Origin: Pseudomonadota bacterium
Lineage (GTDB): Bacteria; Pseudomonadota; Alphaproteobacteria; Rhizobiales; Beijerinckiaceae
Assembly: GCA_021780015.1 (NCBI GenBank)
Contig: JAJXZN010000215.1
Coordinates: 1 to 10,255 of the forward strand
Length of the DNA stretch: 10,255 nucleotides
Reading direction: 5' to 3'
The notes beneath the pieces are model-generated. The model did no database searches, was not told the origin of the DNA, and saw only the letters and a program-made list of their open reading frames with translations. Shown piece by piece: positions 1 through 7,183 of the stretch (positions within the stretch are counted from its first letter, which is position 1; every line of letters starts with the position of its first letter). The position numbers and the translations under genes were made by a program.

Positions 1-334
1 CGGCATGGCCCGGGAAGGCCGTCAGGCAGGCCGAGGTCAGGCCACGCTCGCAATTCTTGCAAAAGCCGCAGCCGATGTTGAACGGCAGGCAGACCCAATC
101 GCCGACTTTCACGCGGTCGACGGCTTTGCCGATGGCGATGATCTGGCCGAGATTTTCGTGGCCGAGAATCTTGCCCTTTTCGACGCTCGTGCGGCCTTCG
201 TACATGTGCAGGTCGGAGCCGCAGATATTGGTGGTCGTAATCCGCACCAGCGCGTCGGTTTCCTTTTCGAGCCGCGCGTCGGGGACATTGACCACGCGCA
301 CGTCGCGCGGGCCGCTATAGGTCAAGCCTCTCAT
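1..334 (-). CDS. Zinc-dependent alcohol dehydrogenase, glutathione-independent formaldehyde dehydrogenase-like (N-terminal part, cut by window edge)
   Basis: Only the first 111 codons are present; the gene runs off the left edge. The reading begins MRGLTYSGPRDV and carries the GroES-like catalytic domain of the medium-chain dehydrogenase family. The catalytic zinc ligands Cys38 (in NICGSDLH) and His59 (in GHE) are visible. So is the structural-zinc lobe Cys89, Cys92, Cys95 and Cys103, with the C-x2-C-x2-C-x7-C spacing of the family. The NICGSDLHMYEGRT and LPFNIGCGFC stretches resemble the glutathione-independent formaldehyde dehydrogenase branch, cytosolic enzymes that oxidise aldehydes or alcohols with NAD. 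The Rossmann domain lies outside the window, so cofactor and substrate cannot be judged. The ATG at 334 is supported by an AGGAG six bases upstream (341-345). A perfect dyad at 359-390 lies in the leader. The family call is firm; the exact substrate is inference. Confidence 0.9.
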   Translation of the reverse strand, partial: MRGLTYSGPRDVRVVNVPDARLEKETDALVRITTTNICGSDLHMYEGRTSVEKGKILGHENLGQIIAIGKAVDRVKVGDWVCLPFNIGCGFCKNCERGLTSACLTAFPGHA

Positions 335-340
335 GCCAAG

Positions 341-345
341 CTCCT
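341..345 (-). promoter_or_regulatory. Ribosome binding site of the dehydrogenase
   Basis: The minus strand reads AGGAG, six bases before the ATG at 334. It fixes the start of the dehydrogenase, which cannot be checked by length because the gene is cut. Confidence 0.75.
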
Positions 346-358
346 GCCGTTTGGGGGT

Positions 359-390
359 GTCGTGCCGCCCCAATCGCGGCGCGGCACGAC
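359..390. promoter_or_regulatory. Perfect 10-bp inverted repeat in the leader of the dehydrogenase
   Basis: GTCGTGCCGC at 359-368 is the exact reverse complement of GCGGCACGAC at 381-390, with a 12-base spacer. On the minus strand it ends 25 bases before the dehydrogenase start codon and about 14 bases before its ribosome binding site. No T-run follows on either strand, so it does not look like an intrinsic terminator. It could be an operator for a dimeric regulator or a leader hairpin controlling translation. Which of the two is not decidable here. Confidence 0.5.
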
Positions 391-587
391 GAGTTCCGCA
401 CAACGGCAGATGTGAGCGCACTATTGGGTCGGCTCGTTCTCTTCGCCGCGATAGGCGCCGCGTGGCGTTCTCGCCTTGCGAAGCTTACGGCCCCGATCGC
501 GCCGCATCTCGCGCCTTCCCTGGGGGTAAGCGAAATGAAGCAGACTGAAAGCCTTAAGCGCGCGCCCAGCCGATGCTGGACTAAGCA
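391..587. other. Intergenic stretch between the hydrolase and the dehydrogenase
   Basis: This stretch lies between the stop of the SGNH hydrolase and the leader of the dehydrogenase, both on the minus strand. Short open frames exist but show no recognisable protein or ribosome binding site. A 5-bp stem (566-570 with 575-579, tetraloop) sits just past the hydrolase stop but has no T-run. A promoter for the dehydrogenase is expected here; I cannot point to convincing -35 and -10 boxes. Confidence 0.4.
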
Positions 588-1793
588 TCACTTTGGTTCA
601 CCTGAGAGGGGCAGGCCAACGAGCCTTTTGACGCTCGGATTGGATAGAGGCGCGTCGCCCTGCGCTTGCATGAAATTGACGAGTCGTTCGGCGCGAATTC
701 GATTGGCAAGAGCGCTCGGGTGGCCGTCTCCGCCGATCCGGTATCTGGGATTATTTCCGTCTGCCAGCGTATAGTCGAGCACCTGAGCGCCACTGGACCG
801 GAACGCTGCCATGATCTGATCGTCGGTCCAAGACAGCGATACGCGCTGAAGATAGCCTGGGTCGCGCAGATAATAGATAATCATCGGCACATGATACTTT
901 TCTTTCACCAGCTTGACGGACTCGCGCGTCACCGCGACCAGGTTCGCTATGTCGTTATTTGTGAGATGGCGCAGGTGCGGCGCGATCAGCGTATTGAAAA
1001 TGCTGAAGGCCGAAAAAATACTTGCGGTCTCTGGGGGGCAATTGCGCAGCCGTTGCACGCCGCCATCCACGGCCTGGTATTTCGGCCCGTAAACCGTCTG
1101 GCCGGAGTTGCAAGCCATTCTCTCCGCGTGCCAGGGCGCAACGAACTGCACGGCGAAATCTGAATCGCTCAGCATTTTGTCCAAGCGTCCGGATTGAATC
1201 TCAGCAAGAACATTCGCCGGGCTCCATCCTGGTACGCCCGCGTTAAAGACGGGGAAGCGTTGCTTCGTCAGGCGCGCGAAGATCTGCGGCAGAGTGTCGG
1301 CGTCGTTGAGGCCAAGGCCGAAGACAAAAGAATCGCCGAGAAAAATAACGCCCTTTCCGTCATGGCCGGCGTCCACCTGCCGCATGGCCTTGGCGTTTAT
1401 CGTGTAGTTCACATCATAGCCAGGCGTGCCGATGAGAATACGCCGGGAGCGATAGCGTCCTGGCTTTCCAAGCGTGTATCCAAGTTCGGCGTCGGGCACG
1501 TAGAGCCCGGGTGGCGTAGTGATGATACGCGGCGTGATCACGACGGCGACGCATTCGGTTATGGCCAGTGCAATTGCGGCCGTCGCCAGGGCGATGGCAA
1601 GATTTTGGAGCGGGCCGCGCAGAACCAGGACGCCATAAAGTGAAACCGTGCCAAGTGTAGCCAAGGCGATCGCGCTCTTCATCCCGAGCGCCCAGAGAGC
1701 GGCTATGATGATCAATAAGGGAAGTGCGAAGCGAAGTATAAACATCGCGCTCGTATGCCGAACATCGGCGCTGTTCGACTTGTTTTTGATCAA
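588..1793 (-). CDS. Membrane-anchored SGNH/GDSL hydrolase
   Basis: The protein has 401 residues. Three hydrophobic segments at about 19-36, 40-58 and 63-87 are followed by a hydrolase domain that would face the periplasm. SGNH block I is GVIFLGDSFVFG, with the nucleophile at Ser155. Block II is probably NAGVPGWSPAN (184-194). The C-terminal acid/histidine block is GGDGHPSALANR, with Asp356 and His358. Known relatives are esterases or acetyl-transfer/removal enzymes acting on cell-envelope polysaccharides; the substrate here is unknown. The 1793 start is TTG, preceded by a G-rich stretch (GGCGGGGG) about seven bases upstream. The first in-frame ATG (1745, residue 17) lies just before the first membrane segment and has no clear ribosome binding site, so either start is possible. 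GC content is low for the window: 28 of 60 bases at 841-900 and 31 of 60 at 961-1020, against 41 of 60 in uvrD at 3301-3360. This suggests a separate origin. No polysaccharide gene flanks it here. Confidence 0.82.
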   Translation of the reverse strand: MIKNKSNSADVRHTSAMFILRFALPLLIIIAALWALGMKSAIALATLGTVSLYGVLVLRGPLQNLAIALATAAIALAITECVAVVITPRIITTPPGLYVPDAELGYTLGKPGRYRSRRILIGTPGYDVNYTINAKAMRQVDAGHDGKGVIFLGDSFVFGLGLNDADTLPQIFARLTKQRFPVFNAGVPGWSPANVLAEIQSGRLDKMLSDSDFAVQFVAPWHAERMACNSGQTVYGPKYQAVDGGVQRLRNCPPETASIFSAFSIFNTLIAPHLRHLTNNDIANLVAVTRESVKLVKEKYHVPMIIYYLRDPGYLQRVSLSWTDDQIMAAFRSSGAQVLDYTLADGNNPRYRIGGDGHPSALANRIRAERLVNFMQAQGDAPLSNPSVKRLVGLPLSGEPK

Positions 1794-1858
1794 GAATATA
1801 CCCCCGCCTTCTCAGCGCATCGAATTGCCAGCGGCATTAACATAAGGCCGATTGGATT

Positions 1859-2138
1859 GACGCGCTGTACCAAGTTGATCAAGTAAACATCACTTTATAG
1901 AACGGAACGGATCCGGCGTAATGCCGGCTCGATCGCAGCACCGGGTTGGTCCGATACAGCAATGGTCTGCGCGTCGATCCAACGTCGATCATCCTCCGGG
2001 ACGATCAATTCACAGCCCCCCGTACGAAGGAACCGTGCGAACTGCGGGAGTCCTTCTTCGATCCGCGAGCGCGCCCATTGCCGGATTTCGTGCGCCAAGA
2101 CGCGCGAAAAGATCGGTGAGTGATTGCTCAGTCGGCAT
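1859..2138 (-). pseudogene. Decayed small hypothetical gene (frameshift plus in-frame stop)
   Basis: A minus-strand ATG at 2138 follows AAGAGG (2144-2149) at normal spacing and opens with MPTEQSLTDLFARLGARNP. The sense then moves to another frame around 2078-2081, reading QWARSRIEEGLPQFARFL, then ELIVPEDDRRWIDAQ and ALRRIRSVL, to a TAA at 1895. The same frame continues past that stop with SDVYLINLVQRV. From memory, this order of segments resembles short alphaproteobacterial hypothetical proteins of the pattern FARxGAxxPxxWAxSQxxEGxPQLARFL, then VPxDDxxWID, then ALxRL and DLxDLVR. That recollection was not checked. A start with its own ribosome binding site, a frame break and a stop inside apparent homology together argue for a broken gene. 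Only four bases separate the RNP and Trp codons, so the break is either +1 or -2. No function is known to me. Confidence 0.5.
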
Positions 2139-2331
2139 GGAGACCTCTTGGTCCTGTTCAGGGAAGCCGGCCGTTTTTCTCGGTCCGCTGCCTCGCAAGC
2201 ATAGCCTTGGCGCGGCCGGACCCAAACCTAGCCCATCCAACCCGCCGTCTTCTCCTCGCCTCGACATCCCCCTCCAAAAGCCCCACATTGGAATCCATGA
2301 TTCGTCTTTCGTTCCTGGTCGGAGTGCGGGC
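2139..2331. other. Upstream region of uvrD
   Basis: This pyrimidine-rich stretch lies between the start of the decayed gene and the GTG of uvrD, and is presumably the uvrD promoter region. I looked for the alphaproteobacterial LexA pattern (GTTC-N7-GTTC) and found only single GTTC words at 2156 and 2311. No convincing -35/-10 pair was found. The frame of uvrD stays open upstream to 1921, but that extension is not protein-like for this family. Confidence 0.35.
2321..2324 (+). promoter_or_regulatory. Ribosome binding site deciding the GTG start of uvrD
   Basis: GGAG lies seven bases before the GTG at 2332. No in-frame ATG lies nearby, and the earlier in-frame ATGs (2137 and 1921) are far upstream in sequence without family similarity. 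Confidence 0.6.
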
Positions 2332-4695
2332 GTGAGCCCCGATAATTTTGAAGAATCTGGTCCTGGCTATGCGCCCCCGGCGGTACGGCCGGGCGGCATT
2401 GCGGCACGGGCCAGCGCCGGCGCGGGGTCGCGCTATCTTGACGGTCTCAATCCGGAGCAGCGCGCCGCGGTCGAGACGCTCGACGGCCCGCTGCTGGTGC
2501 TTGCCGGTGCCGGCACCGGCAAGACGCGGGTGCTGACCTCGCGCATCGCCCATATTCTCGCCACCGGCCGCGCCTTCCCAAGCCAGGTCCTCGCCGTCAC
2601 CTTCACCAACAAGGCGGCGCGCGAGATGAAGGAGCGCATCGCCGTGCTGATCGGCGGCGCGGCCGAGGGCATGCCGTGGCTCGGCACGTTCCACGCGATC
2701 TCGACCAAGATTCTGCGCCGCCATGCCGAACTGGTCGGGCTCAAAAATTCCTTCACCATCATCGACACCGACGATCAGATCCGGCTCTTGAAGCAAGTGC
2801 TGCAGGCAGAGAATATCGACGACAAGCGCTGGCCGGCGCGCACGCTCGCCTATCAGATCGACAATTGGAAAAACCGCGGGCTCGATCCCGCCCACGTTCC
2901 GGCGGGCGAAGCGGCCGCCTTCGCCGACGGCAAGGGCGGCAAGCTCTACCAGCATTATCAGGACCGGCTGAAGGCGCTGAACGCCGCCGATTTCGGCGAC
3001 CTGCTGCTCGAAAGCCTGCGGCTCTTCCGCGAACATCCGGACGTCTTGAAGCAATATCAAGAGCGCTTCCGCTATATGCTCGTCGACGAATATCAGGACA
3101 CGAACACGGTCCAATATTTGTGGCTGAAGCTGCTCGCCCAGGGCCGCAACAATATCTGCTGCGTCGGCGACGACGATCAATCGATCTATGGCTGGCGCGG
3201 CGCCGACGTTGATAACATCCTGCGCTTCGAGAAAGATTTCCCGGGCGCGAAAATCATCCGGCTGGAACGCAATTATCGCTCGACCGGACATATTCTCGAT
3301 GTCGCCGCCGGCCTCATCGCGCATAATCAGGGCCGGCTCGGCAAGACGCTGTTCACCGACGGCGAGAAGGGGGACAAGCCGACCGTCTCCGGCGTCTGGG
3401 ATTCGGAGGAAGAAGCCCGCGTCATCGGCGAAGAGATCGAGCAGCTTCAGCGCCAAGGCGCGCGGCTCGATGAGGTTGCGATTCTGGTGCGCGCCTCGTT
3501 CCAGATGCGTGAATTTGAAGAGCGCTTCATCACCCTCGGCCTGCCCTATCGCGTCATCGGCGGTCCGCGGTTCTACGAGCGTGCCGAAATCCGCGATGCC
3601 CTCGCCTATCTGCGGCTTGTCGCGCAGAACGACGACGATCTCGCCTTCGAGCGCATCATCAACGTGCCGAAACGCGGTCTCGGCGATGCGAGCCTGCAAA
3701 TGCTGCACGATCATGCGCGCCGCGAGCACATTTCGCTGAGCCAGGCGGCGCGGATCATGATCGAGACGGAGGAATTGAAGCCGAAGCAGCGCCAGGCGCT
3801 ACGCGACTTCCTCGCCGATCTCGACCGCTGGACCGGGCTCGTCGAGCAGAAGCCGCAGGGCGAGCTCGCCGAGACGATCCTCGAAGAATCCGGCTATACC
3901 GACATGTGGCAGAAGGACCGCACGGCCGAGGCCGCCGGCCGGCTCGAAAACCTGAAAGAGCTCGTCCGCGCCATGGAGGAATTCCCGAGTCTTACTGCCT
4001 TCCTCGAACATATTTCGCTGGTCATGGACGCCGACAGCGCCGACGCCGGCGCGCGTGTCTCGATCATGACCCTGCATGCCGCCAAGGGATTGGAATTCGA
4101 GACGGTGTTCCTGCCCGGCTGGGAGGAAGGCCTGTTTCCGCATCAGCGCTCGCTCGACGAGCAGGGCCGTGCCGGCTTGGAAGAAGAGCGCCGGCTGGCT
4201 TATGTGGGCCTCACGCGCGCCAAGCGCCGGGCGAAAATCTATTTTGCCACCAACCGGCGCATCCGCGGCCTGTGGCAGACAACGATCCCGTCGCGCTTTC
4301 TCGACGAACTGTCGGAAGCCCATGTCGAGGTGGTCGATTCGGCGTCCGGCCGCAGCTACGGCAATTATGCGCAATCGCGCTTCGCCAATATGGATACTTA
4401 CCGCTCGCCCTATGCGACGCCCGGCTGGCAGCGCGCGCAGCGCCGCAGTGCCGAGACGCAAGGCGAGGCGCGAAGCAATTGGCAGGACAGCGCGGCGCGG
4501 CGCGGGCCGCTGACGATCGAGGGCGAACTCGTCGCCAAATCGTCGGCAAGTTCATCCTTCGGCAAGGGCGCGCGGGTGTTTCACATGAAGTTCGGGCCCG
4601 GCACGGTCGCGGCCGTCGACGGCAACAAGCTCACGGTCGATTTCGACAAGGCCGGGCGCAAGATGGTGCTGGAGAGCTTCGTTCAGGCGGCGTGA
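2332..4695 (+). CDS. uvrD: ATP-dependent 3'-5' DNA helicase UvrD/PcrA
   Basis: This cytosolic superfamily-1A helicase acts in nucleotide-excision and mismatch repair and in clearing blocked replication and transcription complexes. The length from the chosen start is 787 residues, normal for the family. Motifs in order: Q-motif region LNPEQRAAV (39-47); Walker A GAGTGKT (59-65); Ia AVTFTNKAAREMKER (88-102); Ib TFHAIS (119-124); II VDEYQDTN (251-258); III VGDDDQSIYGWRG (278-290); IV RLERNYRST (310-318); V VSIMTLHAAKGLEFE (576-590); VI EEERRLAYVGLTRAK (617-631). The end (about 745-785: GARVFHMKFGPGTV, LTVDF) is the Tudor-like domain that in PcrA/UvrD binds RNA polymerase. All catalytic residues appear intact. 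The start is taken as GTG at 2332 because GGAG sits seven bases upstream and the preceding open frame (1921-2331) reads as low-complexity, non-conserved sequence over another gene remnant. Its stop lies 16 bases from the converging cysteine-rich gene. Confidence 0.95.
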   Translation: MSPDNFEESGPGYAPPAVRPGGIAARASAGAGSRYLDGLNPEQRAAVETLDGPLLVLAGAGTGKTRVLTSRIAHILATGRAFPSQVLAVTFTNKAAREMKERIAVLIGGAAEGMPWLGTFHAISTKILRRHAELVGLKNSFTIIDTDDQIRLLKQVLQAENIDDKRWPARTLAYQIDNWKNRGLDPAHVPAGEAAAFADGKGGKLYQHYQDRLKALNAADFGDLLLESLRLFREHPDVLKQYQERFRYMLVDEYQDTNTVQYLWLKLLAQGRNNICCVGDDDQSIYGWRGADVDNILRFEKDFPGAKIIRLERNYRSTGHILDVAAGLIAHNQGRLGKTLFTDGEKGDKPTVSGVWDSEEEARVIGEEIEQLQRQGARLDEVAILVRASFQMREFEERFITLGLPYRVIGGPRFYERAEIRDALAYLRLVAQNDDDLAFERIINVPKRGLGDASLQMLHDHARREHISLSQAARIMIETEELKPKQRQALRDFLADLDRWTGLVEQKPQGELAETILEESGYTDMWQKDRTAEAAGRLENLKELVRAMEEFPSLTAFLEHISLVMDADSADAGARVSIMTLHAAKGLEFETVFLPGWEEGLFPHQRSLDEQGRAGLEEERRLAYVGLTRAKRRAKIYFATNRRIRGLWQTTIPSRFLDELSEAHVEVVDSASGRSYGNYAQSRFANMDTYRSPYATPGWQRAQRRSAETQGEARSNWQDSAARRGPLTIEGELVAKSSASSSFGKGARVFHMKFGPGTVAAVDGNKLTVDFDKAGRKMVLESFVQAA

Positions 4696-4711
4696 CGGCG
4701 ACGTGCGCCAC

Positions 4712-4969
4712 TCACTTGCCTTCGTTCTTGCAGACAATATCTTTCGGCTGGCAGGCGATGCCCGGAGTCGAGCAGCCGACGCGCCCATCGGGGCTGCGCA
4801 GACAGATGCGGCAGCCGTCCGTCCATTCGCGGCAGCCGGGATGCGCCGCGCCATAGGCGAGGACCGAGACATCCGACGGCACTTTGGCCGGCGCCGTTGC
4901 ATCGGCCAGCGCCGGCGCGCCGGCGCTCAAGCAAAGCCCGAATAAGAGCAGATGCAATCCGATTCGCAT
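4712..4969 (-). CDS. Small secreted six-cysteine protein
   Basis: A signal peptide (MRIGLHLLLFGLCLSAG, ending APALA) with a likely cut after ALA is followed by a mature part of about 60 residues with six cysteines. These sit in the segments PGCREW, DGCRICLR, VGCSTPG, IACQP and IVCKN. Six cysteines in so small an exported protein suggest three disulfides formed in the periplasm. The start at 4969 is preferred because GGCGAGG ends nine bases upstream (4979-4985). The ATG three codons earlier (4978) directly touches that ribosome binding site and is less likely. The gene lies 32 bases after the stop of the chemoreceptor on the same strand, so it may share its transcript, and it converges on uvrD. 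I believe similar short proteins occur in related bacteria but know no function. A Cys also lies inside the signal peptide, but its surroundings do not make a good lipobox. Confidence 0.75.
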   Translation of the reverse strand: MRIGLHLLLFGLCLSAGAPALADATAPAKVPSDVSVLAYGAAHPGCREWTDGCRICLRSPDGRVGCSTPGIACQPKDIVCKNEGK

Positions 4970-4982
4970 GAGCCGCATCCTC

Positions 4983-5000
4983 GCCGGCCGTCATGCCGGC
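4983..5000. repeat. Short inverted repeat between the chemoreceptor and the cysteine-rich gene
   Basis: GCCGGC at 4983-4988 and GCCGGC at 4995-5000 can pair over a six-base loop. It lies between the chemoreceptor stop and the ribosome binding site of the next gene on the minus strand. Without a T-run it is a poor terminator; it could dampen read-through or translation of the downstream gene. Confidence 0.35.
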
Positions 5001-5001
5001 C

Positions 5002-6342
5002 TTATAGCTTGTCTTTGATCGCGCGCGAAAGCAGCGCGGCGGTGGCGGCCACTTCATCCAGCGCCGCTTCGCATCGTTCATAAAAATGGGTAGCGGCGCG
5101 CCAATCCTTATGGCCGATCGCGCCGATCGCTTCCCCGCCCCATTGCTCGGCCTGCGCCACGGCGCGATCGAGACGATCGACGAGATCGCGCGGCGCGGGC
5201 TCACCAAGGCTGTTCAAGGCCGCCTCCAGCCGATCGCGTTTCAGCCAAGCCGGCGCGAGAATCGGCGGATCGACCCCGACCAGGATCGCAGCGAGCTTGC
5301 GCTTGAAGATCGCCGCGTCGGCGCGGACGCGGGCAATCCCCGCGGCGGCGTCGCCCCAGCTTTTCTCCACCAAGTCTTCGCAACCGGCGAGCCGCCGGTC
5401 GACCGCGCCGATCTCGGTCTCGGTCTTGCTGATTTTGCTGGCGATCGCCTCGGTGCCCTCGGCGATCTCCGCGGTTGCGGCGCGCTGATGCGCGAGATAT
5501 TCGGCGAGATGGCGGGCGCGCTCGGCGACTTCGCTCATCTCCTTGCCGGCGGCGGCCGCTTGATCGGCGACGCTCGAAACGATGCCGCGGCCTTGCCCGA
5601 CCGCGCTCCGGCTGTCGCCGACCGCCGCGCGGATATCGGCCATTTCCGCCGCAAAAGCGGCGAGGCGTTTGCGGATTTCCTCGGTCACGCCGCTCGTCTG
5701 GTGCGACAGGGCTTTGACTTCGCCGGCGACGACGGCAAAGCCGCGGCCCGCCTCACCCGCGCGCGCGGCCTCGATCGTCGCGTTGAGCGCAAGCATATTC
5801 GTCCGCGCTGCGATCGCCTCGATCATGCTTGCCATGGCGCCGATCTGGGCCGCCGCGCCGTCGAGAATATCAAGCCGCGCGTCGATGTCGCCCGTGCAGC
5901 GTTCGATCGTCACCATCGCATCGGTCGCCGCTTGGCTATCCGTCGCGCATTGCGCCATCGTCCCGGTGGCGCGCGCCGCGAGTGCGGCACTGTCGGCCGA
6001 GTTTCCGGCGATCGCGTCGATCGAGGTTGCCAGTTCTTCGACGGCGCTGGAGATGGCCCGCGCCGAGCGCGTCATCTCGCTCAGGTCATGCGCCATCCAG
6101 ATGGTATTGACGGCGGTTTCGGAGGCCTCTTTCGAGAGCTTGGCGATCAGCTCGAGGCGGTCGAAGCTCGTGCGTCGCGCGGCGTGCAGGAGCCGCGCCA
6201 GCGCCTGGCCGAAACGGCCTTCGGGCAGGCGCGCCACCTCCAGGTTGTCCGGCAGCGCCTCGAGAATTTCGGCAAAGCGATCCTCGTCCGTCGCAACGGG
6301 CAACGGCACTGCAGAGTGCTTCCGGTTGAGGCGCGGAAACAT
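5002..6342 (-). CDS. Soluble methyl-accepting chemotaxis protein with an atypical C-terminal domain
   Basis: The protein has 446 residues and no hydrophobic segment, so it is a cytoplasmic receptor. Residues about 70-320 are a long alanine-rich coiled coil typical of the MCP signalling domain. The highly conserved hairpin tip is at about 174-211: [24 protein letters not shown], then [15 protein letters not shown], which contacts CheA and CheW. The N-terminal ~60 residues show no PAS or other sensor I recognise. The C-terminus (about 335-446, starting near [15 protein letters not shown]) has the helical spacing of a chemoreceptor zinc-binding (CZB) domain but lacks the expected His and Cys positions. 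There is no CheR/CheB-tethering pentapeptide. The ATG at 6342 has GAGGA six bases upstream. No che gene is in the window, so its cluster is elsewhere. It is divergent from the TetR gene, with shared control DNA between them. Confidence 0.88.
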   Translation of the reverse strand: MFPRLNRKHSAVPLPVATDEDRFAEILEALPDNLEVARLPEGRFGQALARLLHAARRTSFDRLELIAKLSKEASETAVNTIWMAHDLSEMTRSARAISSAVEELATSIDAIAGNSADSAALAARATGTMAQCATDSQAATDAMVTIERCTGDIDARLDILDGAAAQIGAMASMIEAIAARTNMLALNATIEAARAGEAGRGFAVVAGEVKALSHQTSGVTEEIRKRLAAFAAEMADIRAAVGDSRSAVGQGRGIVSSVADQAAAAGKEMSEVAERARHLAEYLAHQRAATAEIAEGTEAIASKISKTETEIGAVDRRLAGCEDLVEKSWGDAAAGIARVRADAAIFKRKLAAILVGVDPPILAPAWLKRDRLEAALNSLGEPAPRDLVDRLDRAVAQAEQWGGEAIGAIGHKDWRAATHFYERCEAALDEVAATAALLSRAIKDKL

Positions 6343-6372
6343 CGATGGTCCTCGGGTGCCGGCGCTTTATCG

Positions 6373-6429
6373 TTATGGTTGTGCGGCACGCAGATTTATC
6401 CCGAACTTGTCAAGATTTGGTAACCATAA
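6373..6429. promoter_or_regulatory. Widely spaced 8-bp inverted repeat in the divergent control region
   Basis: TTATGGTT (6373-6380) and AACCATAA (6422-6429) are exact reverse complements 41 bases apart. The right arm overlaps the candidate -35 box of the chemoreceptor and the left arm falls just past its expected transcription start. The right arm is also part of TGGT-A-ACCA (6418-6426). A dimeric regulator, perhaps the adjacent TetR protein, could bind the two arms. Both arms also resemble the CtrA half-site TTAACCAT (7 of 8 and 6 of 8 bases). Confidence 0.35.
6395..6423 (-). promoter_or_regulatory. Candidate promoter of the chemoreceptor gene
   Basis: On the minus strand TTACCA (plus 6418-6423) and GATAAA (plus 6395-6400) stand 17 bases apart, each matching four of six bases of the sigma-70 consensus. 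A TTGACA word on the same strand (plus 6409-6414) has no -10 partner at proper spacing. The assignment is by pattern only. Confidence 0.35.
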
Positions 6430-6490
6430 TGGACCCGGCAGCGGACGCCCGCCTCTCGCGCACCCGGGGCGCTGCGTCTAAACTGTCGTT

Positions 6491-7141
6491 ATGATTCCCA
6501 AGCATATGAAGCGAAACTGGAAACACGGCGGCTTCGGGCCGGAGCGGCGCGGCTATCACCACGGCGGTCTGAAGGAGGCCTTGGTCGAAGCGGCGCGCGC
6601 CCTCATGGCCGAGCATGGGCCGGGCGGCTTTACCTTGGCGGAGGCCGCCAAACGCGTCGGGGTGACGGCGGCGGCGCCCTATCGGCATTTCGCCGACCGG
6701 CAAGACTTGATGGGCGAGCTCGCCCGCCGCGGCTTCGATCTCTTTGGCGAGCGGCTGGCCGGTGCCTGGGATGACGGCCGCCCCGAACCGCACGCGGCAC
6801 TGAAGCGCATGGGCCGGGCTTATCTCACCTTCGCCACCGCCGAACCCGGCCTCTACACGGCGATGTTCGAGAATGCTCGAAGCCTGCATGGGCAGGCGGC
6901 CAATTTCGTCGCCAACAAAGCCTTCGACGGGCTGACGCGCGCCGCCGCGGGCGTAATCCTGGCGGGCGGCGGCAATCCCGCCGACATTCGCCGCTTGGCG
7001 CTGGAAATCTGGGCGCTGGCGCATGGCACGGCCATGCTGACCCTCGCCGGCCATTTCGATCCGGCTCGCGGCGACGATCCCGCGGCGATTCTCGAACGCG
7101 GCGCGGACGCCCTGATCGCCACCGCGCTGCGCGGAAAATAA
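6491..7141 (+). CDS. TetR/AcrR-family transcriptional regulator with WHG-type C-terminal domain
   Basis: The protein has 216 residues. The N-terminal DNA-binding domain starts at GYHHGGLKEALVEAARALM. The helix-turn-helix is at about 47-69 (FTLAEAAKRVGV, then APYRHFADR), the TetR signature. The C-terminal part has MGRAYLTFATAEPGLYTAMF (107-126) and EIWALAHGTAML (172-183), containing the W-x3-HG element that names the WHG ligand-binding domain. Members are dimeric repressors released by small hydrophobic ligands; the ligand here is unknown. No ribosome binding site precedes the ATG at 6491. A TAAACT word ends only six bases before it, so the message may be nearly leaderless. The ATG at 6506 is an alternative. 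The gene is divergent from the chemoreceptor and 115 bases ahead of the DUF2852 gene, so either could be a target. Confidence 0.88.
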   Translation: MIPKHMKRNWKHGGFGPERRGYHHGGLKEALVEAARALMAEHGPGGFTLAEAAKRVGVTAAAPYRHFADRQDLMGELARRGFDLFGERLAGAWDDGRPEPHAALKRMGRAYLTFATAEPGLYTAMFENARSLHGQAANFVANKAFDGLTRAAAGVILAGGGNPADIRRLALEIWALAHGTAMLTLAGHFDPARGDDPAAILERGADALIATALRGK

Positions 7142-7183
7142 TCAGCGTTATCATCGGGATATACGATTTGAACCGGCATCGCC

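Noticed and set aside
566..579. CCAGC/GCTGG hairpin after the hydrolase stop as a terminator
   Set aside because: It has only five base pairs and no T-run.
412..774. 120-codon plus-strand open frame between the dehydrogenase and the hydrolase
   Set aside because: It overlaps the end of the hydrolase, has no ribosome binding site and no recognisable features.
1874..1882. TTGATCAA palindrome as an operator upstream of the hydrolase
   Set aside because: It is short, lies inside the remnant of the decayed gene, and has no promoter next to it.
1921..2331. In-frame extension of uvrD up to an ATG at 1921 (137 more codons)
   Set aside because: The extension is not like UvrD, overlaps the decayed minus-strand gene, and would make the protein far longer than the family. 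GTG at 2332 has a proper ribosome binding site.
2158..3729. Long minus-strand open frame (523 codons) opposite uvrD
   Set aside because: It is a mirror of the high-GC uvrD coding frame, with no family resemblance or ribosome binding site.
5086..6423. 445-codon plus-strand open frame opposite the chemoreceptor
   Set aside because: It is antisense shadow of a GC-rich gene. The minus strand carries the clear MCP hairpin motif.
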